From assembly GCA_914767715.1 (NCBI GenBank), contig OU612072.1, forward strand, positions 15,004,001 through 15,068,000: 64,000 nucleotides of DNA, written 5' to 3'. Origin of the DNA: Membranipora membranacea. Its lineage: Eukaryota > Bryozoa > Gymnolaemata > Cheilostomatida > Membraniporidae. The notes under the pieces are model-generated. The model ran no database searches. It saw nothing but the letters and a program-made list of their open reading frames with translations, and was not told the origin of the DNA. Of this stretch, positions 11,601 to 23,100 are shown piece after piece. The first letter of the stretch is position 1, and every line of letters begins with the position of its first letter. The translations under genes were made by a program, and so were the position numbers.

Positions 11601-11698
11601 TCATACCTAAAAGTGCTAGACCTCATAAACAAAAACTCCTCAAAGCAATATCTACAGAAGACTTCAGGCTACCTAATATACCTCCCGAGCTAAGGTGA
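5649..11698 (+). CDS. Unrecognised seven-exon gene, charged protein
   Basis: Phase-consistent exons: 5649-5693, 6391-6488, 7963-8070, 8920-9118, 9893-9998, 10322-10432 and 11505-11698 (stop). They sum to 861 nt, about 286 aa. The protein is hydrophilic: a basic start (MLRSKKVKVDMNPKR), a likely helical K/R/E-rich stretch with IEIRKKKKYLDG and QAFNEENERR, a Pro/Glu/Gln linker (REPTPQPEQPEKNYKPWE), then LPIERLRRLMPSEEQ and a basic C-terminus. There is no signal peptide or membrane segment, so it is probably intracellular. I do not recognise the family. Exon 1 begins directly after an acceptor AG, so a further 5' exon, possibly only a UTR exon, is likely. The last junction is least certain because another frame over 11437-11598 is also open. 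Introns carry a LINE piece, MITEs and an ATAC microsatellite. Confidence 0.6.
6987..7551 (+). pseudogene. LINE reverse transcriptase fragment
   Basis: The translation contains ERVEKYKYLGTIVTSKLKF followed by a helix-rich TDKLSKRLYIMKTYQN, the usual end of the non-LTR reverse transcriptase domain. A frameshift near 7185 moves the homology to LGASPKTIKLAYEAFIES, and a stop interrupts it near 7277. It lies in intron 2 of the 5649-11698 gene and is dead. Confidence 0.7.
7630..7667. repeat. (CATA)n microsatellite
   Basis: A run of about nine TACA/CATA units in intron 2 of the 5649-11698 gene. The translated Tyr-Ile-His-Thr repeats on either strand are artefacts of the run. Confidence 0.9.
8090..8260. 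repeat. Degenerate foldback repeat
   Basis: Contains AGCACTTAAACTG and GCTGGTAGTAGCATTTCATT, matching the hairpin at 11310-11444, flanked by two related words GGCAGCAAGCATGCAG and AGCAGCAAGTATGCAG. It is probably a decayed member of that family. Confidence 0.45.
9218..9332. mobile_element. Short MITE, GATCAAGTTTG family
   Basis: Ends are AGGTTTGATCC and GAATCAAACTT in inverted orientation with a partly self-complementary body. It belongs with similar elements at 13927, 15541, 18755 and 22372. Confidence 0.5.
10079..10166 (+). repeat. G-rich repeat with AAAAGTCT motif
   Basis: Contains long G runs around GGCGTCAGGC followed by CAAAAGTCTCGGGGACTCAG. The same layout occurs at about 17786-17851 and, reversed, at about 30246-30320, so it is a dispersed family. 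It lies in intron 5 of the 5649-11698 gene. Confidence 0.6.
11310..11444. mobile_element. Foldback MITE, near-perfect hairpin
   Basis: Two arms of about 65 nt (for example GCTGGTAGAGGCATTTCATT against its complement) meet at about 11378, so the RNA would form one long hairpin. No target duplication is obvious. It ends only 60 bp before the proposed last acceptor of the 5649-11698 gene. Confidence 0.75.
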
Positions 11699-11990
11699 CG
11701 TCGCCGCAACTAAGGCTACCTCATATACCACCAGAGCTTAGGTGACTCTAACCACCCTGACATCGAGACTAAACTATTATCATGTGTATCTCCTATCGTT
11801 AGAGTCAATTTAGTACGCGTACCTAATATGTACCCACCCCTAATTTGTGGAATTGTCCATGGTCGTCACACCAATTTGATGGTACTCCTGCTAAGTTAAT
11901 TAATTCACTCTCTGTCGATCAGAGATATACATGCAATAGTATATAACATCATAAGTGGTGACTCCGCCGGAGTTTAGGTGAATTGATCGC
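11690..11990. repeat. Dispersed repeat, copy 1
   Basis: Shares ATTAATTCACTCTCT, ATCAGAGATATACATGCA and GTCACACC-type blocks in the same order with 42956-43260 and 53195-53500. It starts at the end of the last exon of the 5649-11698 gene, so part of the 3' UTR is repeat-derived. Confidence 0.55.
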
Positions 11991-13926
11991 ATAGATGGAC
12001 AATCTTCTATTTACTAGCATCAACACCTACAATTGCATTTTATGTGTTCAAACCCTGCCCCGTTGGTGGTCTCAGCATATTGTATCAACCACATTGCGAT
12101 TGGGCTGTTGTTGGTGGTGGAAACAGAGGCTTTGGATATATTATCTGCTCTCTGGTGAGCGCTAATACGAGGGACGCATGCAGGCAGAGTTTTAACACTT
12201 TAACTATTTTCATCACATGCTTACAATGCTTTTAATTTCAGTAGTGAATTGGACATGAATGCTCATTAGTGTCCCACAATGCAATTTTCTGGAATTCCCA
12301 GGACAATACATTAGTATGAGATTGCCTATATCTTTTTTGGAATTCCTTATACTTGGTTAGAGTTTCTTAGAGTTGCGTAGTGGGAATTGGATTGTGTATC
12401 CCACAATGCAATTTTCTGGAATTCCCAGGATAAAACAGTAGTATGAGACTGCCAGATTCCGCCTGTAAAATTGCTTTGTGGGAATACGTTAAATGGCTGA
12501 CCAACCCATTGGGCTATTTTCAACATAATCATTCCATTGAAGTTTGAATATATGAGCTCAGTTGGACTTATGTGTAATCATGTGTATAGACATGTCCATA
12601 TTAATTGTCGCTGTCTAAGCTAATTTTGTGCTGTTAAACACCTTTATTTTTTAGTATTTTTGCATGAAGCATTCTTAATCATTTCAAACTTTTACATATT
12701 GCCTCAAATAGTATATAAAGAGCCAGTTAACTTTTTTTGTTGTTAGGCGTGCCATGCAGGTCGTAAATTATTGTTATGTGTTGATGATAAACCATTATTT
12801 ACATCAAAACACTCTACCCACTCAGAAATAATGCCTTTACACTTGCAATTTGTACTATAAATTTATTGTCAAAATAACACAGATTTAGTTTTACAATGCA
12901 TTCATCAAATAAAGAAACCTAACACCATTATGTCTGATTTCAATATCGTTGTTTTTCAAATTCTTGATTGAAAATAATTTCTATACAAATTTTCATATAT
13001 ACATTTACAGAAGGTGAGAGAAAGGTAAAGGTGAAAAGATTAAAAATGAGCCAATTGATTGTAGCTGTCAGTGTGTAAAAAGTGCTAACAGTGCTGACAA
13101 AACAACCCACAGACCCTAGCAGTTCGTGCCTGTTTGCTCCAAGAAGCTTGAAAAATTGTTATTGGCAACAACCTTAGTTGTCAAAGTCAAAGCAGTTACT
13201 CATTCTCCAAGGTGACAAATACTGAGGACTGTGCCCTAATTTATTTACACTACAAGTTTTGTAATAAACTGAAGCTGTGATGAACTCATAATAAGTTTAC
13301 AAAAGTTAGTCATTATTCTGCTGGTTATGAATACTGCTTAGCTATAAATTATTCACACACATGGCTGATAGCTCTCTGAATGTGTGTCTGAAGTTCTGAT
13401 TATATAATGTGATATTCATGGTTCAATTGTAGCCTTGACGCTATACAAGGAAGTTAAACACTGGCTGCGTTTGTTCAGATTAATCGATAAATTATAATAC
13501 CTCGTCAGAGTCAATAATATAAACTCAGCGCTGAACGCAATTGTATAATACTGCAATAATAAAACGCTTCATTTGGTTAGCTTTTTGTGATAAAAAGCAA
13601 TTCACCTTTGAAGAAAGACAAAGCATGTTATTGGACACCTCACGCTGTGATATTGGAGTTGCAGATTGACACTTTGTGATCCACTGCAGCTGGGACTACT
13701 GTTAGTCTACAAACTACTAATCAAAGTTATCGGATAATTCCAAACTTGAGACTCGGAGGCTAGTCTTCAGCAGACAGTCGGCAAATGTAAGTAAGTCATG
13801 TACAGTCCATTCAGGCCCGTAGTTCTAGGGGAGTCAGAGGGGTAAAGAGCTATCCCGTGTGGGAATCAGCTTTGTTATAATTAGATACTCTTATAATTAG
13901 AAAGGCTTTGGCTGATGGGACGACAC
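11991..13926. other. Intergenic, AT-rich
   Basis: No gene was seen. A block beginning CCCACAATGCAATTTTCTGG occurs twice in direct orientation, at about 12274 and 12398. Its core CACAATGCAATTT and the complement recur elsewhere (14582, 16046, 17347). Confidence 0.45.
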
Positions 13927-14080
13927 TAGATCAAGTTTGCTCCATTTTTCCCCGCTGGAATTGCCCCCCCCTCTACTGACACGCCAAAGGAAAAAGGCCT
14001 TTTTCATTCGGCGTATCAGTAGAGGGGGGGGGCAATTCCAACGGGGGGGGGGGGGGGGGAAATGGAGCAAACTTGATCTA
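13927..14080. mobile_element. MITE TAGATCAAGTTTG, with G/C homopolymers
   Basis: Inverted ends TAGATCAAGTTTGCTCCATT and its complement enclose a hairpin with runs of C and G (including an 18-nt G run at about 14043-14059). A 9-bp duplication, GGACGACAC, flanks it at 13918-13926 and 14081-14089. This is the best-preserved member of the family in the window. Confidence 0.75.
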
Positions 14081-14792
14081 GGACGACACTAGGAAATTGT
14101 AACCTGTAGACTGTAGTGCTTTTATGTCATGAATCATCATGTCGTTCATACGCTTATTATTGTTACACAAAGTTGTTTACCTTGCAGCTGTCAAAGCAAT
14201 TATTTTGTGGTTTGTATGCTGTTTTTGCCCATTATCGATTTTATCTAGATAGTCAGTTAGCTTGTAGTGCGTGTACAATAAAGTAGCTCAAATATGCAGA
14301 GTTTGTGAATCGATGAACAGTGCGGATTATATCAGACAATAATTCCTAGGCCAGAAGCAGCTATAGCAAAAGTTGTTATGGCACGGACAATATTTGATGG
14401 CAGGATATTGGTCACGTTTTATACTTCATTGGTGTATGTTCTGTAAAATTCACTGGGTGTACCCAGTTGTAGTGGTCATATTTAGAAATTAAGAGGTGTT
14501 TTGTTTTGGCATTATAGGTGTGGGGAAATAACTCCTATTCTGTGAAGTCTAACAAATCTAATCATCAGGGAATTCCAGGTTGAAATTGCATTGTGGGATT
14601 TGTTGACAAGGCAATTAATTCACAAAGTAAACTTGTAGAGAAGTCTGCTCGTATCAGACCAGCACAAATTGGAAAATTTCAATTGAATTATGTCAAACTT
14701 CTTATGGGACTAGTATGATATTGTATGGTCTTAAGACCACTGTCTTGGGGCAATTACCAACAACATTTTTGATGTTCCAATCGCCTCTTATG

Positions 14793-15065
14793 TCATTTTT
14801 CGGCTGGGTATCTTTTGCATAACACATGAGCAAAGAGTTCAATGAGTGCCTCACTTTTCAGCAAAGAAACCCAACTGTCAGAGTCTGAAAAACTTAGATA
14901 TGCCAGCTTCGCACACTTTCCTAACATGCTAATGACATGATATGGGGATATGTGGTAGCGCTGTCTCTCACCAACCACCACATGCAATGATAAAATATAT
15001 ACAATGTAGAACCCAGGACTATAGTCTTGACTTGTGTCAACTGCATCAAACTCTTGACTTCCCAC
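14793..15065 (-). CDS. Element-borne ORF, unknown
   Basis: A 90-codon ORF within the long-TIR element, starting MGSQEFDAVDTSQDYS and containing SPYHVISMLGK and LSFSDSDSW. The homologous stretch at 47709-47915 keeps most residues but frameshifts after about 68 codons. I recognise no domain. It may be a decayed piece of a longer element protein, or sequence conserved only because the copies are recent. Confidence 0.3.
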   Translation of the reverse strand: MGSQEFDAVDTSQDYSPGFYIVYILSLHVVVGERQRYHISPYHVISMLGKCAKLAYLSFSDSDSWVSLLKSEALIELFAHVLCKRYPAEK

Positions 15066-15539
15066 TAATCACATATCGATAGTGTGGATATTTGGGATAT
15101 GCAGTAGTGCTGCGGCTGACCTCTTCAACTGGGTACACACTTTTTTCCTACATCAAATTTGTCTCACGTCTAGGCTGCTTTTTGTCTTGTTCTCATTGAG
15201 ATGTAGTGCTGTCGCTGACCACCTTTTAAAATGATGTGATAGAATATCTTGTTAAAATCATACATATAGTCATGATATCTGCTGACCATATTAATCACTT
15301 AACATTTCACTTACCTAACCGATTGTGAAGAAAATGGCAGGTATGCTACCGCGCTGCCGCTGACATGATTGCTACAACCGGGTTAACTCTCAGTTTTAGA
15401 TTCAGCACGTTGTTCTACCCTAGATATACCCTTGTTTAAAACTCGTAACATTTCATTTATTATTAGCGATTTTTGAGAAAATTGCGATATGCTGCCGCGC
15501 TGCCGATCTTCCGCTGACATGATTGCTACGACTGGGTAC

Positions 15540-15652
15540 ACTAGACCAAGTTTGGTCCATTTGCCTGCATTCCGAGTGGCTTCCAATCCACTGGTCACGC
15601 CGTGGCGTGACCCGTGGATCGGGAGCAACAGGCATGCAGGCAATGGGTCAAA
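15540..15652. mobile_element. MITE nested in the long-TIR element
   Basis: Starts TAGACCAAGTTTGG and ends with the complement-like GGGTCAAACTTTT. The body folds back (TGCCTGCATTCCGAGTGG against GATCGGGAGCAACAGGCATG) and interrupts one of the internal repeat units, so it inserted later. Confidence 0.55.
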
Positions 15653-16298
15653 CTTTTTTTCTTTATATTCAGCACGTTATTATACCCTTGAAACACCTTT
15701 TATTTAAACTCTTAACATTTCACTCATTAAAAGCAATTTTTAGAGGAAATGAGGATATGCTGCCGCGCTGCCGCTGACATGATCACTACAACTGGGTACA
15801 CCCTTAATATTGGATTCAGAACGTTGTTCCGCCCTAGAAACACCGTTTGTTGAATTCTTAACATTTCACTTATTATATGCAATTTTGAGAAATATTGCGG
15901 ATACGCAGCCGCAAGACAGTATCATACTAACCTCATAAAGATCTGCATTATACTTATTGAAAATTTTAAATCTGTCCTGATCTAACACGAGCAGACTTCT
16001 GCAAGTTTACTTGGTAAATAAATTGGCAAGTCAACAAAATCCCCACAATGCAGTTTCAACCTGGAATTCCCTGAAGATTAGATAGTAATATTACAGAATA
16101 GGAGTTATGTCCCCACACCTATAATGCAAAAACAAAACACCTTTTAATTTCTAAATATGACCACTACAACTGGGTACACCCGGTGAATTTTACAGAAGAA
16201 ATATCAATGAAGTATAATATGCGATCAGTTTCCTGGCATAAAAAATTGTCCGTGCCATTTTTTTATAGAGCAGTTACAGCTAGGCTGCTTCTGGCCTA

Positions 16299-17179
16299 AC
16301 CGGGATAATAATATTACATAAACTCTCCTATCATTTTTGTAAACTACTGCCCTTCAATAGTTGTTATCCAATGAGCATGTTTGCCTTGGTGTAATTCCTA
16401 TTCCTTGTTGCAGTTTGACTGCGTATCAAACTTGATAGGGGGTCCTAATATTTGAGCTGCAGAGATCATTGAGATGGATTTTGCCTAACCAATGTGAGGT
16501 GATGGCTCCCAACCTGTCAGAGCCAACACATTGGCTAGATTTTGCCAGTCTGGACTTCTCTCAAAAAGCATAAGCCTCCCTGGCTGTTAATTTCAAACAC
16601 TGTTTTATTTTTGAGAGGGAAAGTATGGTTGCTAAGTGTTATCGCAATGCTCTTCAACTATCCTTTTTGTGTCATACTACTTTCGAGAGGGAAAGTGTTA
16701 TCTCCATGTATTTTAACAGACTGACTCTTAATCTGAGCACGCTGTATAATGACTAATAGACATGATAAGAGTACTGTTTGCTCAGCTTATCATGACACTG
16801 TTCGACGACTCTATATACAAGCTAGCAGTGTTCTTAGATACGAGTAACAGGCATACCGTTAAGTGAAATCTAGTTCTCCTTATCAAACCACTTTCACTCA
16901 CATCCTATGAGGGTGTAAGCTCTTTAGAGTACTGGTGTGAAGGGAGTGCGTGATTTGTACTTCCTCCTTCCTACATTGCAGCTCAGAACAAGACAGAGTA
17001 AGCTATCACCATTATTGAGCTGAACTGAATACATATACTACGAATATACAAATTGGCTAGAGATTCACACAGCAGACAAATTGGTTAGCAACTTATGCCA
17101 TAGAATAATTGGTTAGAGGTTTGATATCTCCTCAGTGACAACCGCTGGCACAGAACTAAAATATTGACGGCAAGCTGTC
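16299..17179. other. Region upstream of the surface-protein gene
   Basis: No coding exon was seen. A short inverted pair (AACCAATGTG and CACATTGGCT) lies near 16488-16540. The promoter of the gene starting at 17180 should lie here, but no TATA box or initiator stands out in the expected position. Confidence 0.35.
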
Positions 17180-20100
17180 ATGGCGGTGTCTAAACTGTAC
17201 ATCATTCTACTTCTTTATACGCTGTAAGTATAATACTTTGTTGTAAAGTTGGTTTACCTAGGAAATCAGGCTTACATCAATGTTATCGAGTTACCTGACT
17301 AACTGTGTGTGACCGAAAGTAGACAGGCAAGTTAACAATCTTCCCATAATGCAATTAAACTAGGGATGTCAGTGAGATCTGATGTCTCTTGGAAGACCAG
17401 AAAATTGCATTCTGGGATACTTATAAACTTGCCCTACGAGGGACAGACATTGAAACTAATCTATTTCCACCCTAGTTAGACAGGACTATGAATTTCTGTA
17501 TCTTTTCTTACTGTCACAAAAATCCGTTGTGTTCTGCTAGACTATCGAGAACATATCATCAAAACTAGACCTTGTCACGCCGCTGCCAAAAAGTGCAGAG
17601 GCCTTGACAAGGCTAATCACTACATCTCTCTTAGCGCATGTTAGATATAATATCATCCTGTTTGATAGTCTAATGTAATTGAATACCTGGTATTTACTAA
17701 TACAATATATTATGATATGTACTAACCTTGTTGGTAATTGGTAAAGTGGGCTAATTTTTGTTTGAGGAGTGTACAAGCATAGTGCCTTGAGACCCCCAGC
17801 CGGGGGACCGTCAGGTGGGGGGCAAAAGTCTGGGGGGCTCAGACTATGTCTTGACCAGCTGAGTGCGTCGCTTTATAAAAAGCCCAAAAGGCCGTGTAAG
17901 CCAAACAAATATCACTATTATATGATAGGAATTACAATTTCATTCGGGTTGCGATACACCAAGTCATTCATAAAAGGGGTACAGAGTGTTGTGATAAAGG
18001 TTACGGTGGTAAAGCTCCGTGATGACTTTGTGTTTAATTGCTGAGATACAGAACTATAACACGCTACAAGGATCTTCTTCCCAGCTGATTACATGGATTG
18101 TCACTTCCTTGTTCAAGTGTTGGCTAGTTCTTTCTCCCTTTTTGTATTGAATTTCTTATCGGGGAAAAGAGTCAGAGGTTGTGTGTGTTGTTTGGAGTTT
18201 CAATAGAATAACATACCGTTTAAAAAAATGGTAAGCATTTCTCTGAAAAAAGTGAACGGGTCTCAAGTTCAACCTTAATCATAATAGTTGAGCATTGGAC
18301 AACATGTTTACATTTACATAAAAACCCTTTCCTTTTTTGATTCAGGTCCCTCTTATTCTGAAACCTTAGCTTTGTTCTGGTTTGTTATGCAGAGAGATTT
18401 AGCCTTAGAACATACTGAGCAATTCAAAACTTCCTCGTTCAGTACCTGCGCACTCTTATCTTTGTTGTTATGGGTTCCTAGGCAACCGTATTGAATATGT
18501 GAAGTTGATAAGAAATTGCTTATTCATAAGCTATCTAAAAAAGGAAGTTGTTATAACACGATATCCCAGAGGGTTTGTTAACACACTAACAGCAAAGAAA
18601 ATGTCAGAGAAGTCATGATATTTACATTGGTTGGACAGCTTCAAGCTGTTAGCACCGTAAACTGGCTGACTCTAACTTGACAGCTAGATTAGCCTTAGCA
18701 AGGTGGCAAGAGTTCAGGAGGAGGGCTCAGACAATTTTGTGACATGACCCTTGAACAGGTTTGGTTTGCCTGCATTTGGAGTTTCTCCCACTCCACTGGT
18801 CCATTGTGTTTGCCTCCGGTGTGACAAGTGGAAGAAAGCAAGTGGAATGCAGGCAATTGGATTAAGCTTGATCTACATGACCACGTGTTTTATCATTTAT
18901 TTTTGAATTTGCATGGCCTTATTTATGACTTGGTCGGCAAATAAAATAGATTTATAAGTATGCCCGCCGCATGATTCACCCTTCGTAGGTACTCTGGAGA
19001 TCTGCTTGCCAGAGCGAGACGACTTTACCAGCTTGTCATGCTTGAGTCTGTTTACACCCTTCTGTTTACACAGGTAGTGGGACGAAACCTTTGGTTCAAA
19101 TAAACAATAATATTGTTTTCATTTGGCTTAAAATGATTGGTTAAAATCGGAAAGTCTTGTCATTGGGCACATTTCCAGGAAAGCACGGCCAGGACGCAAT
19201 TAGGCAAAGATGGGTCCGAGCATGCATGTGATGCCAACAAAGCCATATGATCGGTGGACTGCATGCAAATATCCAGAATTTATACCCAGGACTTTCAACA
19301 CTTGTGAGCTGAAATTGCAGATGCTCTAACCAACTGCGACTCTTTCCTCAACTCGAATAAAAAGGGGATTAGATTGTAGCCTCCCTCCCAGCCATGATCC
19401 ACAAATGCAGAAAAAACCTCATCCGAAATAGAAAACGCAATTCTTCCTGGTTAAGATTGAGTCATCAAAATGGTAGTGTTGAAAAGATTGGGCTTTGCCA
19501 GTGACATTGGTATACATGTCACGAAAAGATAATAACAGTCTCTGATTTATGAATAAAAACACTCATGAGCCTTGCTTCATACACTACAAGACATACTTGA
19601 CCTCCTCAGAAGATCTAGATAAAAACTATTTACAATAATATGATAAGTTGTTGTTGGATCTGATTGCGCTTGGTCCAATAACGGCCACGTTTATTCTATG
19701 TTTTACTGTCCCAGGCAAAGTTAAGAACTATCTGAATATATCAGTCAGAGTTTTGATTTAATACTTACGGTTCTACCTGCACAGTCCAACTACTTCAACA
19801 CAAAACCTCTACCTTTCGTATATCTACGATCTCATCTACTGCTCATCTAAAATATCTACTGCTCATCGGGCAACTGTGAGCATCAGCGACAACCACTTTC
19901 AAAGAGCACTCGATTTTACACCTCTCAGTACTGCACTGATAACTATCTGCTGTTGAATGTGAACAAAACTCTCTCCATAAACTTCACTTTGCAAAAAACA
20001 CTCACCATTGACACCTATAACATCAATCACTCTGAAATACTCTACACCCCAAATGTGAGGCTCCTTGGTGTGATAAAGATATTTTTCATAAATACACCTG

Positions 20101-23100
20101 ACCGCTTTGTTTTTATTTATTTATTTATGCATGGTCTTTATTTGTCATTGACTTTGATCGGCAATAATAAAGTATATATATATATATATATATCTACCTT
20201 TTTCATCCTGTGTTTTGGAGTTCTATTAATATGACAAATCTATCCCCCGTCTTTCTCGCTTTTTTCTCTAATTTCCAAACTTGAGCTACCATCTCCAGCT
20301 ATGGAATTATCTGATCCCATCGCATATTGCGTATAAGTCGTAGGCTCGGTTGGTTTGAGTGTGAGTCCTTCAGCATGCAAATGTTGATGGTCGTAGTTTC
20401 GAATTCCTCTGCACCCCATTGACAACCTGCCCACAAACTGAAAGCAGAATGGTGCAGAAATTGCAGCCTTTCCCTTTAGGCAACTGATATCTCTCCGCCA
20501 TGCCTCAGGATGTGGCCTGTTAGAAGACACATGATTTTAATGAACTTTAATCGACCAAGTCACTTGGTTGGTAATTTAAAGCTTTCAAGTAAAACATTCA
20601 CCCTTTCAGAGTATCACTCATGTTCGGTCTTATATTCCTCCAATGTCAACACCCAACTTACTAGCACCCCCATCCCATGGCTTGCGTCAACTGATCACTG
20701 GTGGGATAGAGTGATTTTTAAATAACGATTTAATGCTTCATTCTTACAGAGTAACACTAGCGCGTGGTCAGTACTTTATAAACCTGACGAATCTGGAACT
20801 GGTGAGCGGTGGTGATCTGGTACCGGGTGTCACATCTGAGTATGTCTGTATAGGTTCCATGCAGGTATGTCACAGCTAGAAGTTTGCTCTATGCCGTCGG
20901 CGCTCATCATGGGTTCTGGCTTCCAGTGCATGCCGGCCCCAAAATATGTTGCCAATATAAAATATCAGCCACTTAGTCTATATAGTATTCGGTTGCAAAT
21001 ATTCTTTGGCCCATAATTATAAAGGCCCTATAGAACTTCAGCCACAATTTTGGGTTCCTATCGTAACGGCAACAACACTTTATAGTAACAAATTATCCTT
21101 CCATAATGCTGATGTCAAACGGCTTACTGAGTACTGTCTGTGCTAGGTGGAGGCGTCTGGAACTAACAACTGAAAAAACACAACTCCCAGGTCTGCCTCA
21201 AGTAACGCTAGATGGTTATCACTAAGGTGTTAACTCAGAACTTCCCATAATGCATCATTAGCCTAGTACTCCCAAGTTCTCGTGTCTTGCCATTACTAGG
21301 ATCTCATCGAAATCATAGTCTCAGTGCCCAGTTGGCTGCAAGAGCGAGTTAGTGGCATTATATTATCTATTTTTTATCTCTGTAAAATTAGTGTTTGATG
21401 ATGTAATGCCGTGACCTCCCTCTTGCAGTTGTCTGAGCTATAGAACTCATTGAAAATTTTTCATCGGAAATACTTTAATTTGGATGATTTAATCTTTTTC
21501 AGTTCAAGAAAGGATCAGAAGAGGAGTTGTTAATTTCAATCTGCTCTCCAAGTTCTCTCGGTAAATCAGGAGGAATTGGCACCATATCTTTGTCTGATCT
21601 AACGGCACCAGCAAACGGTAACTTATATCTTGCTTTTATCTCAACCTCGGTATTTATAACGAAATAACAATGGACAATTGAGGTATTGATCTGTTTTATT
21701 GGAAAACAATGTGCAATCGTACAGTGTACATCCTGATCGATTTATATATTATATGTAGAGTAATAAGCAGTGACCTTGCACAAGATCGTTGATATATATT
21801 ATTTTATAATACAGATAAATTAATTAGATTATTGTTTTAGTAACTTTTCACTGAATGTGTCTATATGAGAAGAAATCATCACCAGCCAAAATATCATAAA
21901 ATAAACTACTGATATCATTTTTGTGTTATTGTTCATGCTATCATTGTAGATAAGCTAGTTTCGATATCAAACTTTTCATTACCTGTAGCTCCTCTAAACT
22001 TTCTCACAGATAAGACTTTATTGTTTTCTCTTTAATAGTTATATATGGAGATGTGAGCGCGACAAGACCCGTAGCTAACCACAATTGGGATGGAATCGGG
22101 ACAAGCGCTCAGATTAAAACACCTGAGCATATTTACCAGGCTAAGAATTCAGATGTGATCTATTTCGTCGACGACAAGTCATGCGCAAGGAAAGTCAATA
22201 TAGCAGCTCAAAATGTCACAACTGAAATTGGTAAGCTCAGTTAGCTTTACTTACGCCGTAAGAGAGATAATAATTTCACAGCGTTTAAGCTTCGTAATTA
22301 GTAGACAAGTATTGACTGCGTTTAAGGAAGTTTAAAATGAGAAAAACAAAAATCCATAGCTACGTGTAGAGAATGGATCAGAAAAAGTCTCATCCATTTT
22401 GTTTGCATTCCAGCAGCTCCCCTTCTTCGGGTCACGCCGCAGCTTGAAAAGTTGAGGGGGAGCAACTCCGGATGCAGACAAATGAACCTAACTTGGTCTT
22501 AGTATTGAATGTTGTAAGTCAGTGTGTTATTGCAAGTAGCTATCAGATCATAAAGGTTGTTAATGTGAAAAGGAGACAACTATGGTAATTTGTCGGTTCA
22601 CTTGTTGCGTTATGTTATAGGTGTCTGCGGAAATGGAACTTTGGACCTCGATTCTGCCGCAACATTTGATCAGAGACTCATATTTGGTATGACATTTTAC
22701 GAAGACAAAACTATGTGGGTTTTCGCCATTGTCAACTTGGTAAGTTTAGATACTCGGCTATCTCAGCCTGTGACCTCAGTTACATGTATTGATTAAGAGA
22801 AGAAAGCTCACAATTATAGAAAATGTAAATCAAAAAAGTATTTGTCATTTGCATTGAATTAAACCAATCATTTACAGTTTTGTTGGTATCATTTGTCTTA
22901 ATATATAACAAAGTCTTATAATTTCGATCTCCCGTTGGCACAGGAACAGAATGTTGATCTCATCTCTCTTCTACCTCGGACTTTGACTCATTTTTGCGAA
23001 CCTTCCTGAGATTTTGATTAAATGACGCGTTCAGTGCTGCCTTCCCCTATCTGTGTTACAGGGTGTCTATGTCTATGATCAGACTACAAAACAGGGGAGA

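Larger units (their letters stand above)
14347..16298. mobile_element. Long-TIR DNA element, 1.95 kb
   Basis: Terminal inverted repeats of about 400 bp begin TAGGCCAGAAGCAGC and end GCTGCTTCTGGCCTA, with TA as the probable target duplication. The arms share blocks such as AATAGGAGTTAT and CCCAGTTGTAGTGG in inverted order. The interior holds several copies of a unit with GCTGCCGCGCTGCCGCTGAC and ACTGGGTACAC (near 15342, 15488 and 15754, roughly 145 bp apart except where a MITE is inserted). A minus-strand ORF at 14793-15065 is conserved in the truncated copy at about 47306-48453. No known transposase was recognised, so the element is non-autonomous or of unknown type. Confidence 0.7.

Noticed and set aside
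20240-20530. 96-codon minus-strand ORF in intron 1 of the surface-protein gene
   Set aside because: No recognised domain, no flanking splice logic, and no second copy to test conservation.
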